A DNA stretch of 12,123 bases, from positions 1 through 12,123 of the forward strand of contig CAZFYZ010000114.1 in NCBI GenBank assembly GCA_964523735.1, read 5' to 3'. Below the pieces are notes generated by a model. The model had not been told where the DNA came from, searched no databases, and saw nothing but the letters and a program-made list of their open reading frames with translations. Source of the DNA: CAZFYZ01 sp964523735. Its GTDB lineage: Bacteria > Armatimonadota > UBA5829. Both the position numbers and the translations under genes were made by a program. Position 1 is the first letter of the stretch, and each line of letters opens with the position of its first letter. This document shows, piece by piece, positions 6,171 through 12,123 of the stretch.

Positions 6171-7130
6171 ATGGGCGTTGGCATTTCGGACAAAGGAAGA
6201 CTGGCCTCTCAGATCTTGCGCGCGTTCAGACAGCTGAGCCCAAAGGGAGTTGCGGCAGAGGCTGCACGATCAGTCAGGCTTGGTGTAGTGGGCACGGTTG
6301 AGCAGTGCCAGGATGTTGCTCGCTACTTGATGGGATATGATCCCGAAGGTTTCGACAAGGTCGGCGACTCGCTGCTTCTGATGCCTGTCCCATTTGGGCC
6401 GGGAGCCAACGATATGCTCCCGCGCTGCGACGCCTTGCTGGTTGCGGCTGATTGCCACGAGGTACTTCCAGGCATCTCGGCAGATGTCGTCTTCCGGTTC
6501 GAGTCAACTGCCGATCTGCCTGCCGCCGTGCGCGATCTGCTTCGCTCACCGGCGCTTGCCTACGCTCAGATTGCGCTTGCCCGCGCACTTCCGGGGATCA
6601 GATCCGAGGCGGCTGCGGCGACTATTCAGATGGTAAGCCTGGAGAACACCCTCTTTGTCACGTCCACCTCTCTGGGCAACATCATCCCGAATCCGCTCCA
6701 GCCGCTCACCTCGCTGGCCGAGACTATCGGCGATGTGGTGGTTCTCACCGCCAACCAGCTCCGAATGCTTTTTCGGCTGGCGGCGATATACGATCAGCCG
6801 ATGGGCCTCAAGCAGCAGGCACCGGAGGTTGTTTCGATAATCGGCGCTGCGTTCGGCTGGAGATCGATCGCACGGGAGCTAGTGGCAAAGATACCCCTTG
6901 GCGCCGGCGTGATCCCGAAGGCCGCTATCGCTTTCGCCGGCACTTGGGCTGTTGGGGACGGCATCGCGTTCTTCTACACAACCGGCAGGCGGCTTACAAA
7001 GCAGGAACTCAAGGAGAGATTTGACTCTGCATACGCCAAGGGTAGGTCAGCCGCTGAGCAGGTTGCCGGCAGACTCCGCGAGGGCTACGAAAAAGGCAGG
7101 TCCAAACTCGCAGGCAGACCCAGTTCGTAG
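6171..7130 (+). CDS. DUF697-like membrane-associated protein
   Basis: A 319-residue protein whose C-terminal half resembles DUF697 (YcjF-related), a membrane-associated domain often fused to or next to small GTPases. The signature is VVVLTANQLRMLFRLAAIY (189-207). Hydrophobic segments follow at about 219-231 and 243-269, and a charged, helical, Lys/Arg-rich tail at 272-315. Residues 36-110 look like the start of a Rossmann/G-domain fold: RLGVVG, then hydrophobic strands LLLMPVPF and CDALLVAAD. There is no GxxxxGK[S/T] P-loop where one would be expected (GTVEQCQD), so nucleotide binding is doubtful. The ATG follows a GAGG site rather far upstream (about eight bases). The gene stands alone between the divergent S1 gene and lpdA. 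Function unknown. Confidence 0.7.
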   Translation: MGVGISDKGRLASQILRAFRQLSPKGVAAEAARSVRLGVVGTVEQCQDVARYLMGYDPEGFDKVGDSLLLMPVPFGPGANDMLPRCDALLVAADCHEVLPGISADVVFRFESTADLPAAVRDLLRSPALAYAQIALARALPGIRSEAAAATIQMVSLENTLFVTSTSLGNIIPNPLQPLTSLAETIGDVVVLTANQLRMLFRLAAIYDQPMGLKQQAPEVVSIIGAAFGWRSIARELVAKIPLGAGVIPKAAIAFAGTWAVGDGIAFFYTTGRRLTKQELKERFDSAYAKGRSAAEQVAGRLREGYEKGRSKLAGRPSS

Positions 7131-7289
7131 CCGGGCATCATACGGCCCTTCAGCGAGAAGTGTGAACGCCGTGCTAACGCCGGCGGCATCGCCACTCGTG
7201 GCGAATCGGACGCTGCACTTCTCCCACACACCTCTGTGCCAGCAGTGTCGCACACACGCCATGTATCCGCCACAGTCACCACGCACTGA

Positions 7290-7318
7290 TTGACACGGCC
7301 AGGCTCAGGTGCTAGCAT
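7290..7318 (+). promoter_or_regulatory. sigma70-type promoter for lpdA
   Basis: TTGACA (7290-7295, perfect) and TAGCAT (7313-7318, four of six, key T-A and final T present) are 17 bases apart. The predicted start near 7325 lies downstream of the frame's first GTG at 7309 and leaves a leader of about 23 bases to TTG 7348. Confidence 0.7.
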
Positions 7319-7335
7319 GTCAGGGTTATTCCGCC

Positions 7336-7341
7336 AGGAGG
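7336..7341 (+). promoter_or_regulatory. RBS fixing the TTG start of lpdA
   Basis: AGGAGG ends six bases before TTG 7348-7350. Together with the promoter just upstream, this sets a TTG start. The GTG at 7309 would lie before the transcript start and has no such site. Confidence 0.85.
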
Positions 7342-7347
7342 TCTCCC

Positions 7348-8904
7348 TTGGAAAAGAAAGCGCGATCATCTTCGTACTCTGACAGCGCGGCAACCGTGGT
7401 TCCGCCTCGTATACAACCTATGCCTGCCTCATTCGCAGGACTCACGCCGGTGGACTCGACTGAGCTGGCAAATCAGCTTCACCCCAACATCCAGGCCCAG
7501 CTTGTTGAGTCGCCGCAGTTTCCGAACGACATCACGGTGATTGGCGCCGGTCCGGGCGGCTATGTCGCGGCTATTCGCGCTGCCCAGCTTGGCGCTCGTG
7601 TTGTTATTGTGGAGAAGGGCGAGGTCGGTGGAACGTGTCTCAACGTGGGATGCATCCCGACGAAGGTACTCCTGGCCTGTGTTGCGGTTCTGGACCACGT
7701 CAAGTATGGCGCCGAATTCGGCGTCACTGTCAATGGCTTTGACGTTGACATCGCTGCGATGATGAAGCGTAAGGCCAAGACCGTCAAGCAGCTCACCGGG
7801 GGCGTGGAAGCCCTCTTCAAGAAGAACAAGATCAAACTCGTGAGAGGGCACGGTCGCATCACCGACTCCCACACGGTCTCGGTCGACACGGGGAGCGGAA
7901 TCGAGGAGATCAAGACCGGGAAGATTCTGATCTGCACGGGCTCCGAGCCTGCGCGATTGCCAATCCCCAACCTGGAGATCGGCGGAAACGTCTGGACCTC
8001 CACGGAAGCCCTGGAGTTCGACAAAGCGCCGAAGAAGATCCTCATAATCGGCGCCGGCGCCATCGGACTCGAGGCAGGTTACACGCTCGCTCGCCTGGGA
8101 ACGGACGTGACTGTTGTTGAGATGATGCCGCAGATTCTGCCTGCAGCGGACTCGGAGACGGCGAAAGAACTGCAGAAGCACCTTGAGAGGGCCGGCATGA
8201 AGTTCCGCCTCAACTCGACGGTCACCAAGGCCGAGAACACGAAGACTGGCAAGAAGATCTTCATCAAGGCCGCCGATTCGGAAGACTCCGATGAGTACGA
8301 TACGGTCCTCGTTGCTGTTGGGCGACGCCCACTGACCAATGACATCGGCCTCGAAACAGTCGGCGTCAAGTGCGAGAGAGGCAAGATCCTCGTGGACGAG
8401 CACATGCGCACGAATATCCCGTCGATATACGCAGCAGGTGACTGCATTGGCGAGCCCATGCTTGCTCACGTCGCCTGGACAGAGAGCGTGGTGGCCATCG
8501 AGCACGCGATGGGCCTGGATGCGAAGATCGATCTCAAGGCGTTCCCCGCGTGTGTCTACACGACGCCAGAGTGCGCATCGGTCGGCCTTACCGAGGGGCA
8601 GGCCCGCGAGCGGCTCAAAGATGTGCGAGTCGGCAAGTTCGGCTTCAGCCACAACGGCAAAGCCATGGGGATCGGCGAAGCGCACGGGTTCATCAAGTTC
8701 GTCAGCGACGGCCGCTATGGTCAAATCCTTGGCGTGCACATGGTTGGGCCGCACGTCACGGACATGATTGCCGAGGCGACTCTCGCGATCAAGAACGAGC
8801 TTACCGTGGACGAAGTCATCGCCACCATTCACCCCCACCCCACGCTTTCTGAGGTCGTTCAAGAGGCCGCGATGGACGTCGAGGGGCGGGCGGTTCACAA
8901 GTAG
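7348..8904 (+). CDS. lpdA: dihydrolipoamide dehydrogenase (E3) with N-terminal extension
   Basis: A 518-residue FAD-dependent pyridine nucleotide-disulfide oxidoreductase that re-oxidises dihydrolipoyl groups of 2-oxoacid dehydrogenase or glycine-cleavage complexes, passing electrons to NAD+. The FAD fold is GAGPGG (66-71), and the redox pair is Cys97/Cys102 in GGTCLNVGCIPTK. The NAD fold is IIGAGAIGLEAG, the FAD ribityl contact is YAAGDCIG, and the C-terminal HPHPTLSE supplies the His497-Glu502 pair that acts from the partner subunit. Typical LpdA is ~460-475 residues and starts at the FAD fold. Here about 60 residues precede it, rich in Ser, Pro and Gln, with no lipoyl-domain Lys motif visible. 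No dehydrogenase E1/E2 or glycine-cleavage gene is adjacent, so the partner complex is unknown. TTG 7348 is supported by AGGAGG and by the promoter position. Confidence 0.96.
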   Translation: MEKKARSSSYSDSAATVVPPRIQPMPASFAGLTPVDSTELANQLHPNIQAQLVESPQFPNDITVIGAGPGGYVAAIRAAQLGARVVIVEKGEVGGTCLNVGCIPTKVLLACVAVLDHVKYGAEFGVTVNGFDVDIAAMMKRKAKTVKQLTGGVEALFKKNKIKLVRGHGRITDSHTVSVDTGSGIEEIKTGKILICTGSEPARLPIPNLEIGGNVWTSTEALEFDKAPKKILIIGAGAIGLEAGYTLARLGTDVTVVEMMPQILPAADSETAKELQKHLERAGMKFRLNSTVTKAENTKTGKKIFIKAADSEDSDEYDTVLVAVGRRPLTNDIGLETVGVKCERGKILVDEHMRTNIPSIYAAGDCIGEPMLAHVAWTESVVAIEHAMGLDAKIDLKAFPACVYTTPECASVGLTEGQARERLKDVRVGKFGFSHNGKAMGIGEAHGFIKFVSDGRYGQILGVHMVGPHVTDMIAEATLAIKNELTVDEVIATIHPHPTLSEVVQEAAMDVEGRAVHK

Positions 8905-8914
8905 GTAGTTCTCT

Positions 8915-8991
8915 ACGCAGTGAGGAATCTGGGCCTGAGATTCTTCACTGCGTTCAGAATGACAAGCGTGAAGCGTTCAGAATGACTAGCG
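8915..8991. repeat. hairpin plus two 19-nt direct repeats
   Basis: A 16-bp stem (8915-8930 with 8938-8953, one G-T wobble, 7-base loop) begins ten bases after the lpdA stop. Overlapping its right arm is the first of two 19-base direct repeats, 8950-8968 and 8973-8991. They are identical except for one base, 23 bases apart, with core GCGTTCAGAATGAC. Read on the minus strand, this is a GTCATTCTGAACGC...GAAGAATCT pattern. I recall it as resembling dispersed intergenic repeats seen in several environmental bacterial genomes. It may also end lpdA transcription, but there is no T-tract. Confidence 0.75.
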
Positions 8992-9131
8992 GAAGGGCAC
9001 GCTCATGCAGTGTGAGCTGCTTCGCATCAAGCTGTGAAGCGAACTCGCCTCCAACATCTCCGTCTGGTTGTTTCCCCATGCCATTGCTCGAGTCACACCT
9101 CAGACACGATTAGTGCAGAGTGCATGCGCGG

Positions 9132-9168
9132 TAGAATAACCATGCTATAGCGTTCATGCTTTACGGAG
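9132..9168 (+). promoter_or_regulatory. possible -10 box and RBS for the secreted protein
   Basis: TAGAAT (9132-9137, five of six to TATAAT) lies 38 bases before the ATG at 9176, but no convincing -35 box is found 16-18 bases upstream. GGAG (9165-9168) seven bases before the ATG is a good ribosome-binding site and supports that start. The rest of the 271-base gap from 8905 holds only the repeat described separately and a short 7-bp stem at 9020-9039. Confidence 0.4.
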
Positions 9169-9175
9169 ATCTGAG

Positions 9176-9925
9176 ATGAGATACGCCAGATGGACGCTGG
9201 TGATGGCGGTTCTGCTCCTGGCGACCTCCGCAGTATGGGCGGAATGCATTTCATGCAATCCGAGACCAGTGCAGATGCAACAGCCTTGTCCGGGGCAATG
9301 CCCTCTGCCTGTCGTGGAACAGCGTGTGCAGGTTCTCCCCCAGCCGGTCGCTCAGCCTTGTCCTCAGCCCTGCCCTCCGCCGTGCCCCGTGGTATGCCCT
9401 TGCCCCACAGCGGTGCCTGCCTCGGTTGGAGCCGGCCCGGCAGCATTGATCAGCACTTTGGATTGCCCTGAGTTTGACGCTTCCTATGCGAGCAGCGTGT
9501 TCGCCCAGAACAGCGTCATCATTGCCGTAACGCAATATGGGGCTCAGCGGGCCCACAACGGCAATCTACGCGACATCTCCCGTGAGATTCACGGTTACAT
9601 GACCAGCGCCAACAACAAGCTTCAGGGGTGGTATGGGGTGATCGCTTGTGCGGCCGCCTCACCGGACTGCGCAAGGGCAGAGCAGATTTTGGCTCAGCTC
9701 GCGGCGGTCCCGGATGACTGCTTTGACGCAGTCTACGCGCGCACTCTCTCGGAGCTCATTGGCCAATCGCGCTCTGCGAATGAGCTTGCCTCGACCAGAA
9801 CCGCAACGGTCCAGATGAGGCAGCAGGCTCAGTTCCTGACAGGGAAGGAAGCCGACTGGCAGATGCGCCTCGACAGGTGGGTGAGTGATCATACGCAGGC
9901 TCCGGCCTGTGTTGTTGGTTGCTGA
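9176..9925 (+). CDS. secreted Cys/Pro-rich protein with duplicated helical domain
   Basis: A 249-residue exported protein. Residues 1-22 form a clear signal peptide (basic start, VMAVLLLATSAV core, cleavage after AVWA). The mature N-terminus (23-78) is Cys/Pro/Gln-rich, with Cys24, 27, 38, 42, 62, 66, 70, 74 and 76. The last five sit in a near-regular PCPQPCPPPCPVVCPCP stretch that could bind metal or cross-link the protein by disulfides. After a short linker come two 53-residue units, 100-152 and 183-235. They align without a gap: both start FDAxYA and end LxxW, with 10 identical positions. Each is preceded by Cys (97, 182). The units are helical and resemble ferritin-like DUF305/DUF4142 domains, but iron-type His/Glu ligands are not obvious. 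It is monocistronic. Function unknown; cell-envelope metal or redox stress is only a guess. Confidence 0.82.
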   Translation: MRYARWTLVMAVLLLATSAVWAECISCNPRPVQMQQPCPGQCPLPVVEQRVQVLPQPVAQPCPQPCPPPCPVVCPCPTAVPASVGAGPAALISTLDCPEFDASYASSVFAQNSVIIAVTQYGAQRAHNGNLRDISREIHGYMTSANNKLQGWYGVIACAAASPDCARAEQILAQLAAVPDDCFDAVYARTLSELIGQSRSANELASTRTATVQMRQQAQFLTGKEADWQMRLDRWVSDHTQAPACVVGC

Positions 9926-9932
9926 CAGTGAA

Positions 9933-9975
9933 ATGCAAAGCGCCACGGACAAAACAGATCCGTGGCGCTTTGCAT
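9933..9975. terminator. perfect hairpin between convergent genes
   Basis: A perfect 17-bp stem (9933-9949 with 9959-9975) with a 9-base loop lies eight bases after one stop codon and 20 bases before the convergent one. Its position suggests a two-way transcription stop. Neither side has a run of T, so it may work with Rho or serve as an mRNA 3'-end stabiliser. Confidence 0.7.
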
Positions 9976-9994
9976 ATCGTGCTGATCTATACGC

Positions 9995-12123
9995 TTACTT
10001 GGACGGGCCAGCCTGCATTACAGGCGTCGGCGCCCCCGGTCCCTGGAACTCCGGCTGCTGCTTTGAGGTCTTAGTGTCCTGCATCAGCAGGCTGATTGCC
10101 TTGTCGAGCTGCGGATCGCGCTGAGCGACCCAGTCGTCAGGAGTCATTGGCACACGATAGTCCGGTTGCTCGCCCAGGTTCTCCATCGGGCTGCCGTCCA
10201 GCCTGTAGACCCCTCCACCGGGCATACGAGCGTTGGTACCATCCACCAGCCTCAAGCCTCCTGTCCAGATGACGTAACCAGGTGTGGGCATGCCAACGAT
10301 CTTCGCCAGGCCCTTCGCTCTCATTGCGCAAGGGAACATCTCGGCGTTGGACATGCTCACTTCGTGCATCAAGACGATCACAGGCACGGTGAGGGAGGTA
10401 TCGGGCGCAGGAACGGGCTTGCCATAGCGAGGGGTGTAGTAGCCGTGGGGCTTGCGCTCCAGCCAGTCAACAAGCGTGTCAGAGATGCTCCCGCCACCGT
10501 TGAAGCGAACGTCGATGATCATCGCTTTCTTGCCGTGCGAGTACTCGTAGAACTCGCGCTCGAACTTCTGCTGGTTGTTCCAGCCCATGCCATTGAGGTG
10601 GACATAGCCGATCTCGTTGTTCGTCTGCTTCTCGGTATAGTCACGCAGGCGCTCTACGCGGTTCCTGTAGCGCAGATCGCACCATTCCCACCAGCTCAGG
10701 GTCTTGTACCTGACCGTCCGCGCGCCTTCCTTGGAAGGCTTGGAGTTGACGAGGAACTCCATCTCCCGACCCTGCTTGTCGTTGATCGCCTTGAAGAGAT
10801 GCTCGTCCATCGTCACGTCCTGGCCGTTTATGGCCATGATGTACTCGCCGGGCTTGATCTTTGTGAGCTCATACGAGCCCGGCGCACCCAGTGGGACATC
10901 GTCAACGTGAATGCCCGGACCCTGGTAGTGGTAGTCGATTGTGAAGCCAAGGTGCGGAGTCGTCGGGCTGGGGTTGCCTCCGGGCGCGGGGCCCACTTCT
11001 GAGTGCGAGCTTTCGAGCTCACCGACCATCATGTTGAGGAGAGTCGCGAACTCATCCCTGGTCTCGACTGCCTCGAGCAGCGGTTCATAGCGCTGCCTGA
11101 TCTTCTCCCAGTCGCGCCCGTGCATGTTCGGGTCGTAGAAGTTGCTGTTGAACGACCGCCAGAGCTGGGTGAAGGCGGCCTTGCGCTCAAGATTGATGTT
11201 CCTGATGGAATCGCAACTGAAAGCAACCTTCTCCTGCTTCTTGGCATCGTCTAGCGTGAGTGTCGTCAGATCGCCGTTACGCATGAGAAATGCCTTCTTG
11301 CCGTCAGCAGCGACTCTCAGGCCTCCGAATCCGCCACCATCGGTGAGCTTCTTGGATTCGCGCCCGTCGTACGAGACGGACCACACATCGCCACCCGAGA
11401 TAAAATGGATCTTCCCCTCGGCTGTGATGGTCAGGTCGCCATCCGGATTCTGCCCGGAGAGCTTGCGAATGTGGCGAGTGATGTTCTCGAAGTCGATCTC
11501 TATCTTCAGCTCACCTTCCGGCTTCTCAAACTTGATGTCAACATCGGTGGTGCGGGCGGGCTCGGGCTTGAGCGGGAGAACGTAGACTCCGCCGCCATCC
11601 CGATCGCTGCGGAAGAAGAGATACTTCCCATCCGGCGACCACTTGGGCTGCGAATGATCGGCGTGCAGGCGAGTGACATTGATGGGATCGCCGCCCGCTG
11701 CCGGCACTATCCAGATATCCACCGAGTTGTTGGTCGCCCTATAGGTATATGCCAGCCAGTTCATGTCAGGTGACCAGGATATATCCCCAGGGTCCTGGCC
11801 CGTGTTTGCCATGACCTTGCGGATTTTGCCGGTCTCAAGCTCGATGTTGTAGAGCCCCGGCTCCGGGCCAGTGGCCCAAAAGGAGAGCTGCTTGCCGTCC
11901 GGCGTCAAATGCAAGCCCTGCGCATCCTCCGCCCGGTTCCAGAGAGGCTTGACATTGAGTGTCTCAACATCAAGCTCATAGACTCTGGTGTTGAACTCTC
12001 GATCAGAGCGGAAGTAGATCTTCTTGCCGTCCCGAGACCACATGAAGTCTGAGTCGTCGCCTACCCAATCGGTCAGCCTGCGAGCGATCTCCGCGTCCTT
12101 CGCGCCGACGCCTTTGGGCTTCT
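9995..12123 (-). CDS. tricorn-like protease (propeller, PDZ, S41 core), 5' end cut off
   Basis: The C-terminal ~708 residues of a tricorn-protease homologue, a large peptidase that trims oligopeptides. The frame stays open to the right edge, so the start is missing; full tricorn homologues have ~1050-1100 residues. Numbering from the first complete codon here, WSxDGKKIYF-type PD40 blades run to about residue 185. Further blade-like sequence continues to ~290. The C1 helical domain (~315-376) has GELESSH with Ser372-His373, then comes a PDZ domain (~410-460, GEYIMAINGQDV). The S41 core (~500-676) has VRFNGGG, the nucleophile Ser591 in HEVSMSNAE and Glu647 in ENLGEQPDYR. All expected catalytic residues are therefore present. 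The Gln/Pro-rich tail after ~682 is probably disordered. Cellular location depends on the missing N-terminus: archaeal tricorn is cytosolic, while many bacterial homologues carry a signal peptide. Confidence 0.93.
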   Translation of the reverse strand, partial: KPKGVGAKDAEIARRLTDWVGDDSDFMWSRDGKKIYFRSDREFNTRVYELDVETLNVKPLWNRAEDAQGLHLTPDGKQLSFWATGPEPGLYNIELETGKIRKVMANTGQDPGDISWSPDMNWLAYTYRATNNSVDIWIVPAAGGDPINVTRLHADHSQPKWSPDGKYLFFRSDRDGGGVYVLPLKPEPARTTDVDIKFEKPEGELKIEIDFENITRHIRKLSGQNPDGDLTITAEGKIHFISGGDVWSVSYDGRESKKLTDGGGFGGLRVAADGKKAFLMRNGDLTTLTLDDAKKQEKVAFSCDSIRNINLERKAAFTQLWRSFNSNFYDPNMHGRDWEKIRQRYEPLLEAVETRDEFATLLNMMVGELESSHSEVGPAPGGNPSPTTPHLGFTIDYHYQGPGIHVDDVPLGAPGSYELTKIKPGEYIMAINGQDVTMDEHLFKAINDKQGREMEFLVNSKPSKEGARTVRYKTLSWWEWCDLRYRNRVERLRDYTEKQTNNEIGYVHLNGMGWNNQQKFEREFYEYSHGKKAMIIDVRFNGGGSISDTLVDWLERKPHGYYTPRYGKPVPAPDTSLTVPVIVLMHEVSMSNAEMFPCAMRAKGLAKIVGMPTPGYVIWTGGLRLVDGTNARMPGGGVYRLDGSPMENLGEQPDYRVPMTPDDWVAQRDPQLDKAISLLMQDTKTSKQQPEFQGPGAPTPVMQAGPSK

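Noticed and set aside
7155..7223. Inverted GAGAAGTG/CACTTCTC (7155-7162, 7216-7223) enclosing a short TCGCCA/TGGCGA stem, possible small RNA or terminator
   Set aside because: Stems are only 6-8 bp with a large unpaired interior and no T-tract or promoter of its own. Chance structure in the 217-base gap before lpdA is likely.
7429..8898. 489-codon open frame antisense to lpdA
   Set aside because: It mirrors codon bias of the certain lpdA gene in a GC-rich genome. It has no recognisable domain, and lpdA carries all catalytic motifs.
9933..9975. Canonical intrinsic (U-tract) terminator
   Set aside because: The 17-bp stem is perfect, but neither strand has a run of T after it. I kept it only as a probable terminator hairpin of other type.
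10166..11002. 278-codon open frame antisense to the tricorn-like protease
   Set aside because: It overlaps the conserved PDZ and S41 regions entirely and shows no family motif, so it is a shadow frame.

Overview
The window reads as an ordinary, gene-dense stretch of bacterial chromosome with moderately high GC. Genes have Shine-Dalgarno sites and sigma70-type promoters, and two genes start at TTG behind perfect AGGAGG sites. I see no phage, insertion sequence, CRISPR array, tRNA or rRNA. The mix points to a free-living or environmental bacterium: a URO-D superfamily protein, a HexNAc-kinase-like gene, a YabR-like S1 protein, a tricorn-type protease and dispersed-repeat-like palindromes. Something like Armatimonadota, Chloroflexota or a relative is possible, but that is a weak guess with no marker gene behind it.

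Layout. Bases 2-682 (+) are the 3' part of a URO-D superfamily gene. It meets, tail to tail, a minus-strand operon running from 3593 down to 693: a class I glutamine amidotransferase-like hydrolase (peptidase C26), a sugar-phosphate nucleotidyltransferase and a NahK-like APH-fold sugar kinase. The last two probably turn a free amino sugar into its nucleotide sugar. A 74-bp near-perfect palindrome fills the gap between them. Back-to-back promoters with overlapping -35 boxes at 3604-3654 serve this operon and the divergent plus-strand pair hemL (first committed step to tetrapyrroles by the C5 route) and a hemerythrin-like (HHE) protein.

The HHE gene and a convergent minus-strand S1-domain gene share a CTAG in which both stop codons lie. 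The S1 gene has a strong promoter that forces its start well inside the longest reading frame. Next on the plus strand come a DUF697-like membrane protein with what looks like a P-loop-less G-domain remnant, and a dihydrolipoamide dehydrogenase (lpdA) with a TTG start and an unusual ~60-residue N-terminal extension. A repeat-rich gap follows, holding a hairpin and two 19-nt direct repeats. After it lies a secreted Cys/Pro-rich protein whose globular part is a gapless 53-residue duplication.

A perfect 17-bp hairpin separates that gene from a minus-strand tricorn-like protease (propeller, PDZ, S41 core) cut by the right edge. The most interesting items are the duplicated Cys/Pro-rich secreted protein, the intra-operon palindrome, the three-gene amino-sugar operon and the overlapping divergent promoters. 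I found no convincing wholly new multi-gene system.
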